A stretch of 33,809 nucleotides of DNA from NCBI GenBank assembly GCA_027600665.1, contig JADGJL010000092.1:3954-37762 (forward strand). Reading direction: 5' to 3'. How positions within the stretch are numbered: the stretch's first letter is position 1; each line of letters starts with the position of its first letter. This stretch comes from Irineochytrium annulatum (taxonomy: Eukaryota > Chytridiomycota > Chytridiomycetes > Chytridiales > Chytridiaceae). Below, one piece after another: positions 13,101 through 21,884 of the stretch. Under the pieces are notes generated by a model. It was given only the letters and a program-made list of their open reading frames with translations. It was not told the origin of the DNA and ran no database searches. The position numbers were made by a program, and so were the translations under genes.

Positions 13101-13855
13101 AATGAGCTCCTTGATCTCGGAAGTTATCTACCTTCGGGCTCTTGTCAACAGGTTGCTTCTATGGAGAGCAGACCTGAAGTACCAGAAAGTTTACCTGTCG
13201 TTGAAGGTGCAGGATCTTTTGGGAAGTCAAAAGGAAACGTTGGCGTTCATCCAGGACATGGGTGTCAAGCACCCTCAGGCGGAGGTCACTGAGACCATTT
13301 CGCCCATAAGGAAGTTGCGGAGATGTGCCAACACAATCGTTGCCGTGTATCGCATGATGTATGTTACTTGAAAATTGTTACGAGCTGATGTGAGCCTTCA
13401 CCAGGGTGATGGCGAGGAATTGGCAGGACGTGCTGGAGCAAAATCGTGAATTCTTTGGTGAAGTAGAGAGTAACACGAGCGAGTGGCCCACCGACAGTAG
13501 CCCGGGCCGATGGGGCGGTGTTGACGACTCGGACGCATCTGTGAAGCAGTCTGACCTGAGTCGCATGAGCAAGAAGCTTGCCACCATGGAGAATGAGATG
13601 GCTCGCCTTCAGGTCGTTAATTCCAAACTGGAGGAGCAGATAGAGGAGCGGGAGAAGCATCGTGTGGAGCCGACAAGAGTGCGTCTTTGCCTTCATTCAT
13701 TTATTGTGTATTAACAGTGACTTCAGCAATCCCCCGACATCCGGCGAGGATCCGAGCCCAGGTGGACAACACCCACCGGAAGCAGCGGGACACGGTCGGC
13801 AAACACGGCTGTAGCAGGTGTATCATCTCCACGGACGCGTGGTCGCAATGCATGA
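4107..13855 (+). CDS. Giant coiled-coil protein with C-terminal PACT domain (pericentrin/AKAP450-like)
   Basis: Likely scaffold that anchors microtubule-nucleation factors at the centrosome, spindle pole body or basal body. Exons: 4107-4136, 4212-4573, 4627-4684, 4730-4822, 4868-8344, 8394-8768, 8809-10373, 10412-10559, 10600-11041, 11085-12670, 12715-13034, 13089-13358, 13405-13678, 13727-13855. They sum to 9129 nt, or 3042 aa. Residues 2-25 (charged, with KLANARQKLKKFQ) resemble the start of AKAP450 and GM130. Residues of about 180-2750 are almost unbroken heptad coiled coil, with a Pro/Ser-rich break near 2170. Exons 12-13 (about residues 2830-2925) read like a PACT domain: YLRALVNRLLLWRADL, then KYQKVYLSL, DMG, and a distal RRCANTIVAVYRM with ARNWQ. 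The tail is short, basic and Ser/Thr-rich. Donors at 4685 (GTGGGC) and 12671 (GTTGGT) are weak. A golgin role was considered, but the PACT match is stronger. Confidence 0.85.
5300..7630 (+). repeat. Internal protein-level supra-repeat in the PACT coiled coil
   Basis: Two diverged blocks of about 690 nt (about 6030-6720 and 6940-7630) encode matching coiled-coil segments in the same order. ELEEEL occurs at 6143 and 7049. A stretch with E-KDLE, QLTE, RYD and AGEQHT follows, with AGEQHT near 6608 and 7523. The offset is 302 to 305 codons, so small indels have accumulated. A flanking segment with GAIKFVEA near 5360 recurs as EAIKVLEA near 6795, suggesting a larger X-Y-Z unit copied in tandem. Between them, 5515-6110 holds a shorter ERxxLAxEIE repeat. 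Copies clearly differ at the DNA level, so the duplication is old. Confidence 0.75.
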
Positions 13856-14192
13856 CGAGAGCATTCCATTTATTTGTAGCACTTTAGATACCTTTTTCAT
13901 TCATATTGCTGCTATTTACATTAATAGACAACGCGTAAACATAGCTATTGAGTAATTATATATAGTTGGAAGTGGCTTGTCCTTACGCGTGAAGGTGACA
14001 ATCCTGTCGGGTCGGACGATCAAGTCCTCGCCGAATTGTCAGCATCGCCTCGCCGCCTCCCATCAGCTACAACGTTCCTTCTGCAGCCGGAGACGCTCCA
14101 GATCGCAGTCGGGAAGTGATCTTGCGCTTCTTCGGTCGCACTGTGAAAAAGACTTCGCCGCCAAGCAAAGGCATAGTACCTTGGCCTCAAGC
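13856..14192. other. Intergenic / 5' region of the histone deacetylase
   Basis: 337 bp between the PACT stop and the deacetylase start. A TATA-like AT run (taattatatatag) lies at about 13952-13964. An open frame in phase with the deacetylase extends upstream to 13977, but it does not resemble the family N-terminus. I therefore read it as leader, with translation starting at 14193 or 14196. Confidence 0.45.
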
Positions 14193-16405
14193 ATGATGGC
14201 AGCCGCGACACCAAAGAAAGTGTCTTATTTCTATCATAGTGAGTGAACGATGCTTGCAAAGAGTTCTTGAACGAGGTGTAAATCTGCCTGTTCAGGCGAC
14301 ATTGGGAATTATCACTATGGACCGCAACATCCAATGAAGGTTTGTAAAACAATTCATTGTTAGGATTTCTTGTTCCTTCCCTCTTTTTATTTTTGTTTGA
14401 TTATTGGTTTTAATCGTAGACTGAACTAAATTTTATCTAAAATCTAGCCCCAGCGCATCCGAATGACACACAACTTGATTATCAACTACGGATTATATAA
14501 AAAGCTCGAGATCTTTGTGCGTATCAGACGCTTTCTGCGGAGATTTCCCGCCATTTCCTCCTTTTCTCGCACGACTTCTTACCCCCTCGCGTTTCTTAGA
14601 GACCAACACCTGCTACCTTCCGGGAGATGACAAAATTTCATTCAGACGACTACATTGATTTTTTGAAACGCGTGACTCCGGACAACATTGAAGAAGTGAC
14701 AAAATATCAACAAAAATGTTCGTCAGTTCAGCCAACCACATCTAATCCGCTTTCTTCTTCTTTGCAGTCAATGTCGGGGAGGATTGTCCTGTATTCGAGG
14801 GCATGTATGAGTTCTGTTCACTATCGTCAGGTAATTTCTTTCGTACTTTCGTGGCCAGTCGCAAAGATTAATATATCCTCCTCAACTTTTTAGGCGGTTC
14901 GCTATGTAGGTGTTTGGAAGGTGGTAGATAAGTTGAGATGCTTACCAATCTTTCGTCAGCCGGTGCGATGAAATTAAATCGGGGCGAGTCGGAGATTGCC
15001 ATTAACTGGGGCGGCGGGCTGCATCATGCAAAGAAGAGCGAAGCCTCTGGATTCTGTTACGTCAACGATATCGTCCTCGGCATTCTGGAGCTCTTGAGGG
15101 TTTTCCATCGCGTGCTTTACATCGACATTGACATTCACCATGGCGATGGCGTGGAGGAGGCGTTTTACTCGACGGACCGTGTCATGACAGTCAGCTTCCA
15201 TAAATACGGCGAATACTTCCCGGGGACGGGAGACATCAATGTATGTACGGTTTTCGTACGATTGTATGGCGTCGGAGTGACGAATGTTAAAAATCATTAA
15301 CCCCTTGGCTGTTTAGGATATTGGATTTGGCAGAGGGAAGAACTACTCTTTGAACTTTCCCCTGAAGGACGGCATTGATGACGAGTCCTACCGCAACATC
15401 TTCTGCCCGGTCATGCAGCACGTGATGGAATGGTACCGGCCTGGCGCCGTCGTTTTACAATGCGGCGCCGACTCACTGGCTGGTGATCGGTTAGGTTGTT
15501 TTAATCTATCCATGAAAGGTTTGTTTGCCGACGTTCGTGGTGTAACTGAGATGACTGCAATTAGGGCACGCGATGGCTCTGGAATACATGAAGACGTTTA
15601 ATGTTCCTATTCTGTTATTGGGCGGTGGGGGTTATACTATTCGCAACGTCGCGAGAGCTTGGACCTATGAGACGGCTGTAGCAATAGGGCAAACTTTACC
15701 TTCTGGTACGGACTGTTTGCTTGCGTAGCGACACTGAACTGCCTTGCGTACATAGAAATACCTTATAATGATTACTTTCAATACTACGGTTGGTTTGTGC
15801 TCTCAAGCTGCACTGGCTGAAATGATTCCGCAGGGCCTGATTTCCGGCTTGACGTCCCCGCCAGTAATATGGAGAACTTAAACACAAGAGAATACCTAGA
15901 GAAGATCAAGTACGCCTTCCTTTTGCTTGCTTCGCCGTCGTTTGCGAGTTGGGGTTTCGCTTTATGTCTAACCCCCCTTTTTCAGGTCAAAAATTCTTGA
16001 AAGTCTTCGCTCGGTGGCGAGTGCCCCGAGTGTCCAAATGCAAGGTTTAGATTATGTTCTTCTCTGCCACGAGGTTTTCATGGTTTAACCTTATATCTCC
16101 GTTAGAGGTTCCGCGTGATCTTTATTCCGATGACGAGGAAGCGGTAGAGGAGGATGCGATGAAGGACATTCGGATAACGCGTAAGTCGCAAATCCTTCCT
16201 TTCAGACTTCCCAATGCGATGTTTACTTCAATGACCTGCAGAATCCATGTCCGACAAGCGTCGAGTTCCAGAGGGGGAGCTATCAGACTCGGAGGATGAA
16301 GGCGATAGACGACGCAACCAAGTTAATTACGGGGAGGGTTCGGCGACAGGTGCAACGTCCGTCTCCGTTCCCCCGGCTTTAGCAGAGGCTCCACCACCGA
16401 CATAA
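14193..16405 (+). CDS. RPD3: Class I histone deacetylase (Rpd3/HDAC1-like), 14 exons
   Basis: Zn-dependent nuclear lysine deacetylase, in other organisms the catalytic subunit of Sin3/Rpd3-type corepressors. Exons: 14193-14238, 14296-14339, 14448-14516, 14600-14717, 14768-14830, 14894-14905, 14960-15240, 15317-15518, 15565-15705, 15756-15788, 15834-15909, 15986-16044, 16106-16180, 16242-16405. They total 1383 nt, or 460 aa. Similarity to human HDAC1 is colinear, from [18 protein letters not shown] to EYLEKIK. Catalytic elements are all present: LHHAKK (H139, H140), DIDIHHGDG with metal ligands D175 and H177, D263 in CGADSL, and Y302 in [10 protein letters not shown]. The tail is acidic (DDEEAVEED), then SDSEDEGD, and ends in a Pro/Ala-rich stretch. 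Exon 6 is only 12 nt yet encodes the conserved GGSL. Introns are 45-108 nt, and all have TAG or CAG acceptors. Confidence 0.95.
14894..14905 (+). other. 12-nt micro-exon of the histone deacetylase
   Basis: The exon is bounded by TTTTTAG on the left and GTAGGT on the right. It supplies the second and third bases of Gly, then Gly-Ser-Leu and the first base of Ser. This restores the class I sequence SSGGSLSGAMKLN, against STGGSVAGAVKLN in human HDAC1. Skipping the exon keeps the frame (12 nt) but deletes four conserved residues. Confidence 0.8.
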
Positions 16406-16639
16406 ACTTAGAGAAGCGTCGAATTGCGACGGTGTGGTCGCTTTTTTCGCTTACTTCATCATGGATTTGTCTGGAGGTCTTCTTTAAATGGCTCATCTTA
16501 AGGCGCTAAACGTCGCTGGTATTGAAACTCTTAGTTTGCTGATAATATATTACCCCAGTGCGTGCATGCATTTCTTGGCACTTTGGCTAGGTTGTGAGCT
16601 TTCCAAACACCACTAAAATCCCTGCGAAAGACACCTTCC

Positions 16640-17266
16640 ATGTTGGCGGTGATCGAAACTTGTGCCATCCCCACTGTCGCCCACAAGTCCCCGCCGTGTC
16701 GAACCACCAGCGTCTGCATGTCGACCACCCGCCTCTCAACACCGCCCATGCGCCGCACCGTATCCGCACCGCCGTCGGCCACCGCCGCCCACCTTCGCAC
16801 CCCGGCATCGATCCTCCCCAAGCTGGCCGTTGGGTGCGATCACACCTTTAACTCCTGGCAAGCCCCAAACCCCCACTCCCCCGTCCGCCGGAGCCTGCCG
16901 ATGCTCGATCGTCAACCATCTCCTCCTCCCACGCTCAACCGCAAGCGCGCGAACCCGTTTGACGACGATGATGATCAGCTCGACGCCAGTGGCATGGCTG
17001 GGACCGAAGGGATGGACGAGAAGGGCGCATTCGATGAAGACGAGGAGGGAGGACCGATGAAGTTGGAGATGGAGATGGACATGGGGATGGTTACGCCGCA
17101 GAGCAAGATCCGCGTCGCAATGGCGGTTCCTGGGGCGCCACGGAAGAAGTTCGCGGCCATCGGGTTGGGGGAATTGATGCAAATGCAGAGGCAGTCGCCG
17201 CCATCACCGTTGGGGCACAGATATAGTCAGTTCGCGACGGCGCTCGTGTTTCGGAGGGATCCCTGA
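16640..17266 (+). CDS. Uncharacterised 208-aa protein with Pro/Ser-rich and acidic segments
   Basis: I do not recognise a family. The frame is 208 aa from the ATG at 16640; a second ATG at 16706 is an equally good start. From residue 23 it is rich in Ser, Thr and Pro with several TP/SP sites. A basic-to-acidic switch follows (RKRANPFDDDDD), then an acidic Met/Glu stretch (EMEMDMGM). The C-terminal part is conserved-looking, basic and helical (PRKKFAAIGLGELMQMQ). GC and codon use match the neighbours better than the flanking AT-rich DNA. The 3' end could continue through an unrecognised intron near 17224. The predicted product is mostly disordered and probably nuclear, which is inference only. 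Confidence 0.5.
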   Translation: MLAVIETCAIPTVAHKSPPCRTTSVCMSTTRLSTPPMRRTVSAPPSATAAHLRTPASILPKLAVGCDHTFNSWQAPNPHSPVRRSLPMLDRQPSPPPTLNRKRANPFDDDDDQLDASGMAGTEGMDEKGAFDEDEEGGPMKLEMEMDMGMVTPQSKIRVAMAVPGAPRKKFAAIGLGELMQMQRQSPPSPLGHRYSQFATALVFRRDP

Positions 17267-17524
17267 TGGCGGGTCATGGTCATTGGTTGATTAAGTCGCA
17301 GCATGTATACGCCTTATCGCAGTCTTTATTTATGATGCTTTGGTTCGCGAACCTTGTTTCTTCTTCCCTGCCATCAATAGCTTTAGCTCTGCTGTCTTCC
17401 TTACACTGAGTCATTCGCACACACATCCTAACTCGCTCTGATAACCTTCGCCGCACGCTTAGCCCTTGCTTCCCGACTATCCGTACTAAATAAACTCGCT
17501 TGTTAATCTGTTTGAACAAGCGAA
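17267..17524. other. Intergenic region upstream of the MMtag-family gene
   Basis: 258 bp without a convincing frame. It presumably holds the 3' UTR of the unknown gene and the promoter of the MMtag-family gene. No TATA box or repeat stands out. Confidence 0.4.
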
Positions 17525-18390
17525 ATGTTCAGCGGGCCGATCAGAGGTTGGCGATCTCGTGCATCCAGAGCCGATGTTGACTTCACATCCACACCAGGCG
17601 GCAATCGCGGCGGCCAAGGCGACTTCAAGTGGGAGGATGTGAAGGAGGACAAGTACCGGGAGAACTACCTGGGCCACTCCGTCCACGCCCCCGTCGGGCG
17701 ATGGCAGAAGGGCAAGGATCTTAACTGGTACAGCAAGGACGGGAAAGGCGAACCAAGCGAGGCGGATAAGCGGGTCGTGAGAGGGAGCGAGATTAAGTCG
17801 ATCAAGGACCAGGAGATTGAGGCCATGGCTGAGGCATTGGGTTATACAGGAGGGAAGCGAAAGACGTCGGACCAGGTGTCCAAAGCGGAGATCAGGAGGC
17901 TGCTGCAGCTGGATGAGGATGAGGAGGAGGAGAGAAACGTAAAGGGCCTGGGGTTCGGCAGGTTCGTGCATATAGCTGCGTGTGTTTATGATGAGTAATG
18001 CCAACGGTTGGTTTGGTTAGGACGATGCCGACGGGGGAAGTCGAGGTCGATGACGATCCTGCAAATGAAATGGAAGCTGGCCTGATAAATGCAAAGGTGG
18101 AACATAATAGTCCTCACTCTGGCTGTATACTAATATTGTTCCGCTTCTAGGGCAGTGCCTTGAAGGTCAAGTCGGTCGTTGATGAGCAGAATGGGGAACC
18201 AGGAAAGAAGAAGAAGAAAAAGAAGGACAAGGAAAAGGAGAAAAAGCACAAGGACAAAGATAAAGACAAGGAGAAGAAACATAAGAAGAAAGATAAGGAG
18301 GAAAGGAAGGAGAAGAAGAGGAGGAAGCTAGATCACGACGTCGGCGGTCGGGAGCGTGGGGGGGAACGGGATTCCGACAAGAGACAGTAA
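17525..18390 (+). CDS. MMtag-domain protein (MMTAG2/C1orf35-like), four exons
   Basis: Exons: 17525-17546, 17598-17961, 18021-18096, 18151-18390, giving 233 aa. The N-terminus reads MFSGPIRGGNRGGQGDF, then WEDVKEDKYRENYLGHS, then APVGRWQKGKDLNWY. This is the diagnostic start of the MMtag family, whose human member is MMTAG2. After a charged middle comes GLGFGR. The C-terminal third is a lysine tract of KKK, KDKEK and KHK units (about 18195-18340) ending in an arginine-rich tail. The family's role is poorly known; it is usually described as nuclear, and lysine tails like this suit RNA- or nucleolus-associated proteins (inference). Intron 1 is 51 nt with no in-frame stop, so its retention would insert 17 residues before the conserved motif. 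The gene converges on the C11orf65-like gene with a 135-bp gap. Confidence 0.88.
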
Positions 18391-18525
18391 ACCACGCACA
18401 GTTCAATAGTAAACTAGTCATATTAATATATTATTCAGAGTACAATACACTTGGCAGAGCTGCAACCCAACTTAATTATAAAAACACCGCTAAGCATTCA
18501 CCATCCCCACTAACTTCCTCGGTTC

Positions 18526-19638
18526 TCATTGCCGTACTTCAACATAATCCTGGAAGTCATTAAAACTTAAGCCGTTTGACCACTCAAAGAGCGATGTGAA
18601 GTCCTCGTCCATGTCGATCTTTCTCGAGGAAGACTTGGGTCTAAAAGTTGTCAGATATCGACGTTATGATGCCGCATAACTGACATTTCAGCAACGACGG
18701 CTAGCGCCTGCTTCGGACGAAGCGCTTTCCGCGGCTTCGGCACTGTATATAAAGGCCGTTGCTCGTTGTCGAAGTGCACACTCTCACTGCCAAACGCTTC
18801 AAGACGTTATGATTTGCATTCATGAAGGAACCACCCACTGTTTAAAGACAAATCCCGCCAGCCGTTATTTCTACCACCAAGGTGTGGAGGTTTGTAATCT
18901 ATGGAGCTGATATACTAATTTGGACCTTAACAACCAGTTTGCATGAGTTAAGAGTACCTTTACATACTCCATTCGATTTGTCACTTCGTATGGATTGTTT
19001 ATGCAAAAAGCGGACTGCTGCTCCTCGAGAACCGTAAGTTCCGAGAACGTTCGCGCGCCCATCACGCGACATGAGTCAACCGCGGCCTAGTATCCAGCGT
19101 GATTAGAGACAGCTTTGTACAACTTCCTCCAAAACAAAGCATACTTGAGACCCCGGCTTAATAACGCGATGGCCACTAAAGTAATGGACATTGTGGCCCT
19201 TCGTGAAGATCTTGTACTGAATCTTCGGAGGCCACTGCCCGCCCGAGAACCTTGGAAATAATTTGAATGGGATTTTTGACGAATCTAGCAAGTCAACAAA
19301 CCTGAAGCGGACTCTCACCTGCGTGGTCGGGTCTCTCAGCAGGCAGGCCTCCTTTGGGGCCAGTTTTCGCAAGATTTCGAACGTGACCGACCGTTCCTAA
19401 GGACTTTCAATACAAGAGCTCACGCAGAGAAAGTCCCCGAAGAACTCACGGCCTTGTAGAGGGCTTGCTTGAGGGCCCGGAATGTAAGGCGCCGGCTGTA
19501 GCTCCTCCATGCCCTCGCGATGACGCAGGCGGCCCGGTGCACCCGCTCGGCCTCCTCCCTCTGAAAGGTTTGGGCCATTCAATGGACGAAAATTGAGTGA
19601 TGATTGTCGACCATCACACCGTGAGGCACATCTTCCAT
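18526..19638 (-). CDS. C11orf65/MFI-like IQ-motif protein, eight exons
   Basis: Exons on the minus strand: 19638-19612, 19560-19450, 19396-19302, 19250-19145, 19086-18958, 18914-18839, 18796-18685, 18640-18526. They total 771 nt, or 256 aa. An IQ-like calmodulin motif (AACVIARAWRSYSRRL) lies at about residues 17-32. The family core follows: LAPKEACLL, VRVRFRFSGGQWPPKI, then QYKIFTKG, which matches C11orf65 (PKEAELLD, VRFRLGG, PPDIYYKIFT). Next come a segment with MGARTF and the GGRNNGWR motif (human ENNGWR). The C-terminus, FEWSNGLSFNDF, parallels the human LNWTNTLNFDEY. Human C11orf65 (313 aa) is called a mitochondrial fission regulator interactor. I infer a cytoskeletal or ciliary association here. 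The first 27-nt exon is the weakest part (donor GTCGAC), and intron 6 uses an unusual GAAG acceptor. Confidence 0.75.
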
Positions 19639-20372
19639 CTGGCCACAAGGCGTTCTGTTCCATCGCCGGCACCACTGGAGGATCCGATCCGGTTGCGACG
19701 TTGACAGTCGGTATTACTCTGTATTATGAATGGTTTTCAGCGTTCATCGCTTCCAACCACGGCGTCATGCACTGCAAATCTAATCAGCCAACTTGGTGTT
19801 TTCTATAAACATGATCCATGATGTTTGCGAGTTCTTCTGCTTTCTGGATTTTACGTCCTACAAATTAAAATCACTCTGTCTGCTGTGCACGCCTCGTCGC
19901 CGCTATGCGATGTCCATCATCTTTCTTTTTCTGGATCCGGTCTCGGGACGTCGACGACGCAGATGTGGCAATCAAGCGTTTGAAATCTAGTCATACTGGG
20001 ACCCAGAATTGTCTCCTCTTCGGTAGCTATTTCGCAAGAGTCTTGAACCTCTCAAGCGTCGACAATTGGAGACTGCTTGTACAACACACTCCGTTTACAC
20101 CGGATGCATGTCGTAGATTGTACTAGGACATTTTTCAGCACAGCACCATCTCCTATTACTAAGCATTTCTCGTTGCGATTTCGATTTTTCCGTGGATTTA
20201 TTGATAAAGCGTCACTGCATTGACTGCTCGTGCAAATTAATCAATTATTACGGTAAATCTCAGTTTATCAAGAGTGACGCGATAATATATTTAGCTCGAA
20301 GTAACGAGGGTGAAGGAAGTGCAAAAAATCAACCTAAACAACTCGACAGCTGCAACGATTTACCCAACCGAC
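19639..20372. other. Gap without a supported gene
   Basis: About 730 bp between the starts of the C11orf65-like gene and the 3' end of the secreted-protein gene. Short plus-strand frames exist (for example 19793-19990 and 19905-20126), but they lack family similarity, splice logic or coding bias. Bases 20160-20300 are AT-rich. It probably holds the promoter of the minus-strand gene on the left and the 3' UTR of the one on the right. Confidence 0.5.
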
Positions 20373-21344
20373 TCAGTACTCCGCAGGGAATCCGCAAGGG
20401 CTGACGTGCATCCTGGTGAACAGGTCCTGGATGCATACCGTACCCTGCGCGCAGACCTGAACCACCCACTTCCCGTTGTCGCACTGCAGGAACTCGGAGC
20501 CGCCCTCGGTCGGGCAGCGGTAATCAACGCCGCTGCACACCTCCCGGCCGTCGTAGCTCCCACTGTAGGAACCATAGGGTTCGGTCGGCTCGGGTCCTTC
20601 GTACCCGTACCAGTGGTCGGTGGACTCTGGCTCATCATAACCGTAGCCGTGTTCCGTCGGCTCGGGCTCGTAGTAGGTCGGCGTGGGCTTTGGGGAGTAG
20701 ACCGACCCGGCAGCGTAAGAAGGAGTGCTGGCTGGCTTAGTGTAAGCAGGCTTGGTGTGGGCGAGCTCTGTGAAGGCAGGCTTTGTGTATGCAGGCGTGG
20801 TGCGAGCGGGAGTGGTATAGGCCGGCTTGCTGTATGCTGGCGTGGAGTAGGCGGGCTTCGAGTAGGCAGGAGTTGAGTAAACCGGCTTAGTGTAGGTCGG
20901 CTTCGTGTAAACAGGAGTCGTGTCGGCCGGCGTCGTGGTGTCTCTCGGCTTGGTGGTGTAAACCGGCGTCGGGGTGCCGTAAGCAGGTGTTGTAGTGTCC
21001 TTCGTGGTCGAGTAAGAGCCATAGGACGGTTCCCGCTGGCAAGAACTGGCGATCGCGCCAAGGATCGCATTTTCGTCGTCCTCGAGGATCTTGAAGTCGT
21101 CCTTGGAGCAGCTTGACTGGCACTTTCCGACCATCGACCTGATGTTCGCATCGGAGGCCAGGGTGTCGGCGGCCAAGTCCGAGAGATCGGCGCAAATGTC
21201 GCTCGGAGTCGCGTAAACGTCGTGGAAGGCTTTCTGGGCGCACTCGGGGAGGGCGCTAACGGTGACGAGGATGTCATCGACTAAGGTCGCTGCGGCGCCG
21301 GAGGCGAACAGGGCGGCGGCGGAGAGAGCGATGTGCAGCTTCAT
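20373..21344 (-). CDS. Secreted Cys-rich protein with Thr/Pro/Tyr repeats and a CBM19-like C-terminus
   Basis: Intronless, 323 aa. Residues 1-19 form a clear signal peptide with an Ala-rich end, so the protein is predicted to be secreted. Residues 20-105 form a helical module with five cysteines (35, 51, 75, 79, 102), somewhat like fungal CFEM domains but short of their eight. About 65 residues (142-206) then repeat the units TKPAY/STPAY/SKPAY, likely extended and O-glycosylated. A second Tyr/Glu/Pro repeat (EPEPTEHGYGYDEPE) spans about 226-260. The last 55 residues hold six cysteines (270, 277, 288, 298, 304, 317) around QCDNGKWV and CAQGTVC, resembling the CBM19 chitin-binding pattern. There is no C-terminal hydrophobic GPI signal. 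It may bind the cell wall or a host or substrate surface (inference). Confidence 0.85.
   Translation of the reverse strand: MKLHIALSAAALFASGAAATLVDDILVTVSALPECAQKAFHDVYATPSDICADLSDLAADTLASDANIRSMVGKCQSSCSKDDFKILEDDENAILGAIASSCQREPSYGSYSTTKDTTTPAYGTPTPVYTTKPRDTTTPADTTPVYTKPTYTKPVYSTPAYSKPAYSTPAYSKPAYTTPARTTPAYTKPAFTELAHTKPAYTKPASTPSYAAGSVYSPKPTPTYYEPEPTEHGYGYDEPESTDHWYGYEGPEPTEPYGSYSGSYDGREVCSGVDYRCPTEGGSEFLQCDNGKWVVQVCAQGTVCIQDLFTRMHVSPCGFPAEY
20727..20921 (-). repeat. Tandem TKPAY/STPAY coding repeat in the secreted protein
   Basis: About a dozen pentapeptide units of the form (T/S)(K/T)P(A/V/T)Y, each 15 nt, lie in tandem. Individual units are degenerate (AFTELAH, for instance), so the array is diverging but stays in frame. 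Copy number is likely to vary between strains. Confidence 0.8.
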
Positions 21345-21884
21345 AGTTGTTTGTTGTTGGTCGTAGCTGTTGTGGTTATCGTTGGATGAGTTATCTTCGA
21401 AGTCGCATGCGCGATCTTTAACTAATCGACGGTCCGCTGTGTCCGCAGAGGGAGGCTGGTCAAGATGCGCCTGCTTTCCACTGGCCTTGACTCAAATAAG
21501 ATATCGAACAGGCTTGGCCGAGAATCGTACATCCACACATTCCCACTCGATGAAGGCTGGCGAGATCAGCTCAAGAAGTTAGCTTGTGTGATTGAGGCTC
21601 ACGTTATACTGATATTGGGAGGACTATCTCCTGCTTCAGCGAGTACGATCTTACGCCGGCTGGCGACCCCAAACTTCTCAACCCTGTCGTTGAGAAAGCA
21701 CGGAGCCAGCAGCACCACTGGTTGGAAGATTTTGGGTGAGGAAGCTACGAATTATTTTACGAAACACTATTTTGTCCAACCTGATTCGAGAATCAGTTTA
21801 AAGCAGACAGGCAGAGGCTGGTGATGTACTCTTTGCATTATTTTTACTAAGTTCGCAACGCCACTCTTAGGACGCCCTCCCCTT
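21345..21884. other. Region between HBS1 and the secreted-protein gene, with one doubtful ORF
   Basis: 540 bp holding the promoter of the secreted-protein gene (its leader just before 21344 is rich in AAC on the minus strand) and the HBS1 3' end. A plus-strand frame of 119 codons at 21465-21824 has a fairly protein-like composition but no motif I recognise and no support from context. I would not call it a gene without transcript evidence. Confidence 0.35.

Noticed and set aside
4107..13855. GM130/golgin identity suggested by the N-terminus
   Set aside because: The C-terminal PACT-like segment and the size fit AKAP450/pericentrin better. The charged N-terminal motif is shared by both groups.
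18807..18809. Apparent in-frame TAA that would make the C11orf65-like gene a pseudogene
   Set aside because: A GTGGGT..GAAG intron (18797-18838) removes it, keeps phase and leads to the conserved C-terminus.
20373..21344. Canonical CFEM domain in the secreted protein
   Set aside because: Only five cysteines occur in the N-terminal module, and their spacing does not give the eight-cysteine pattern.
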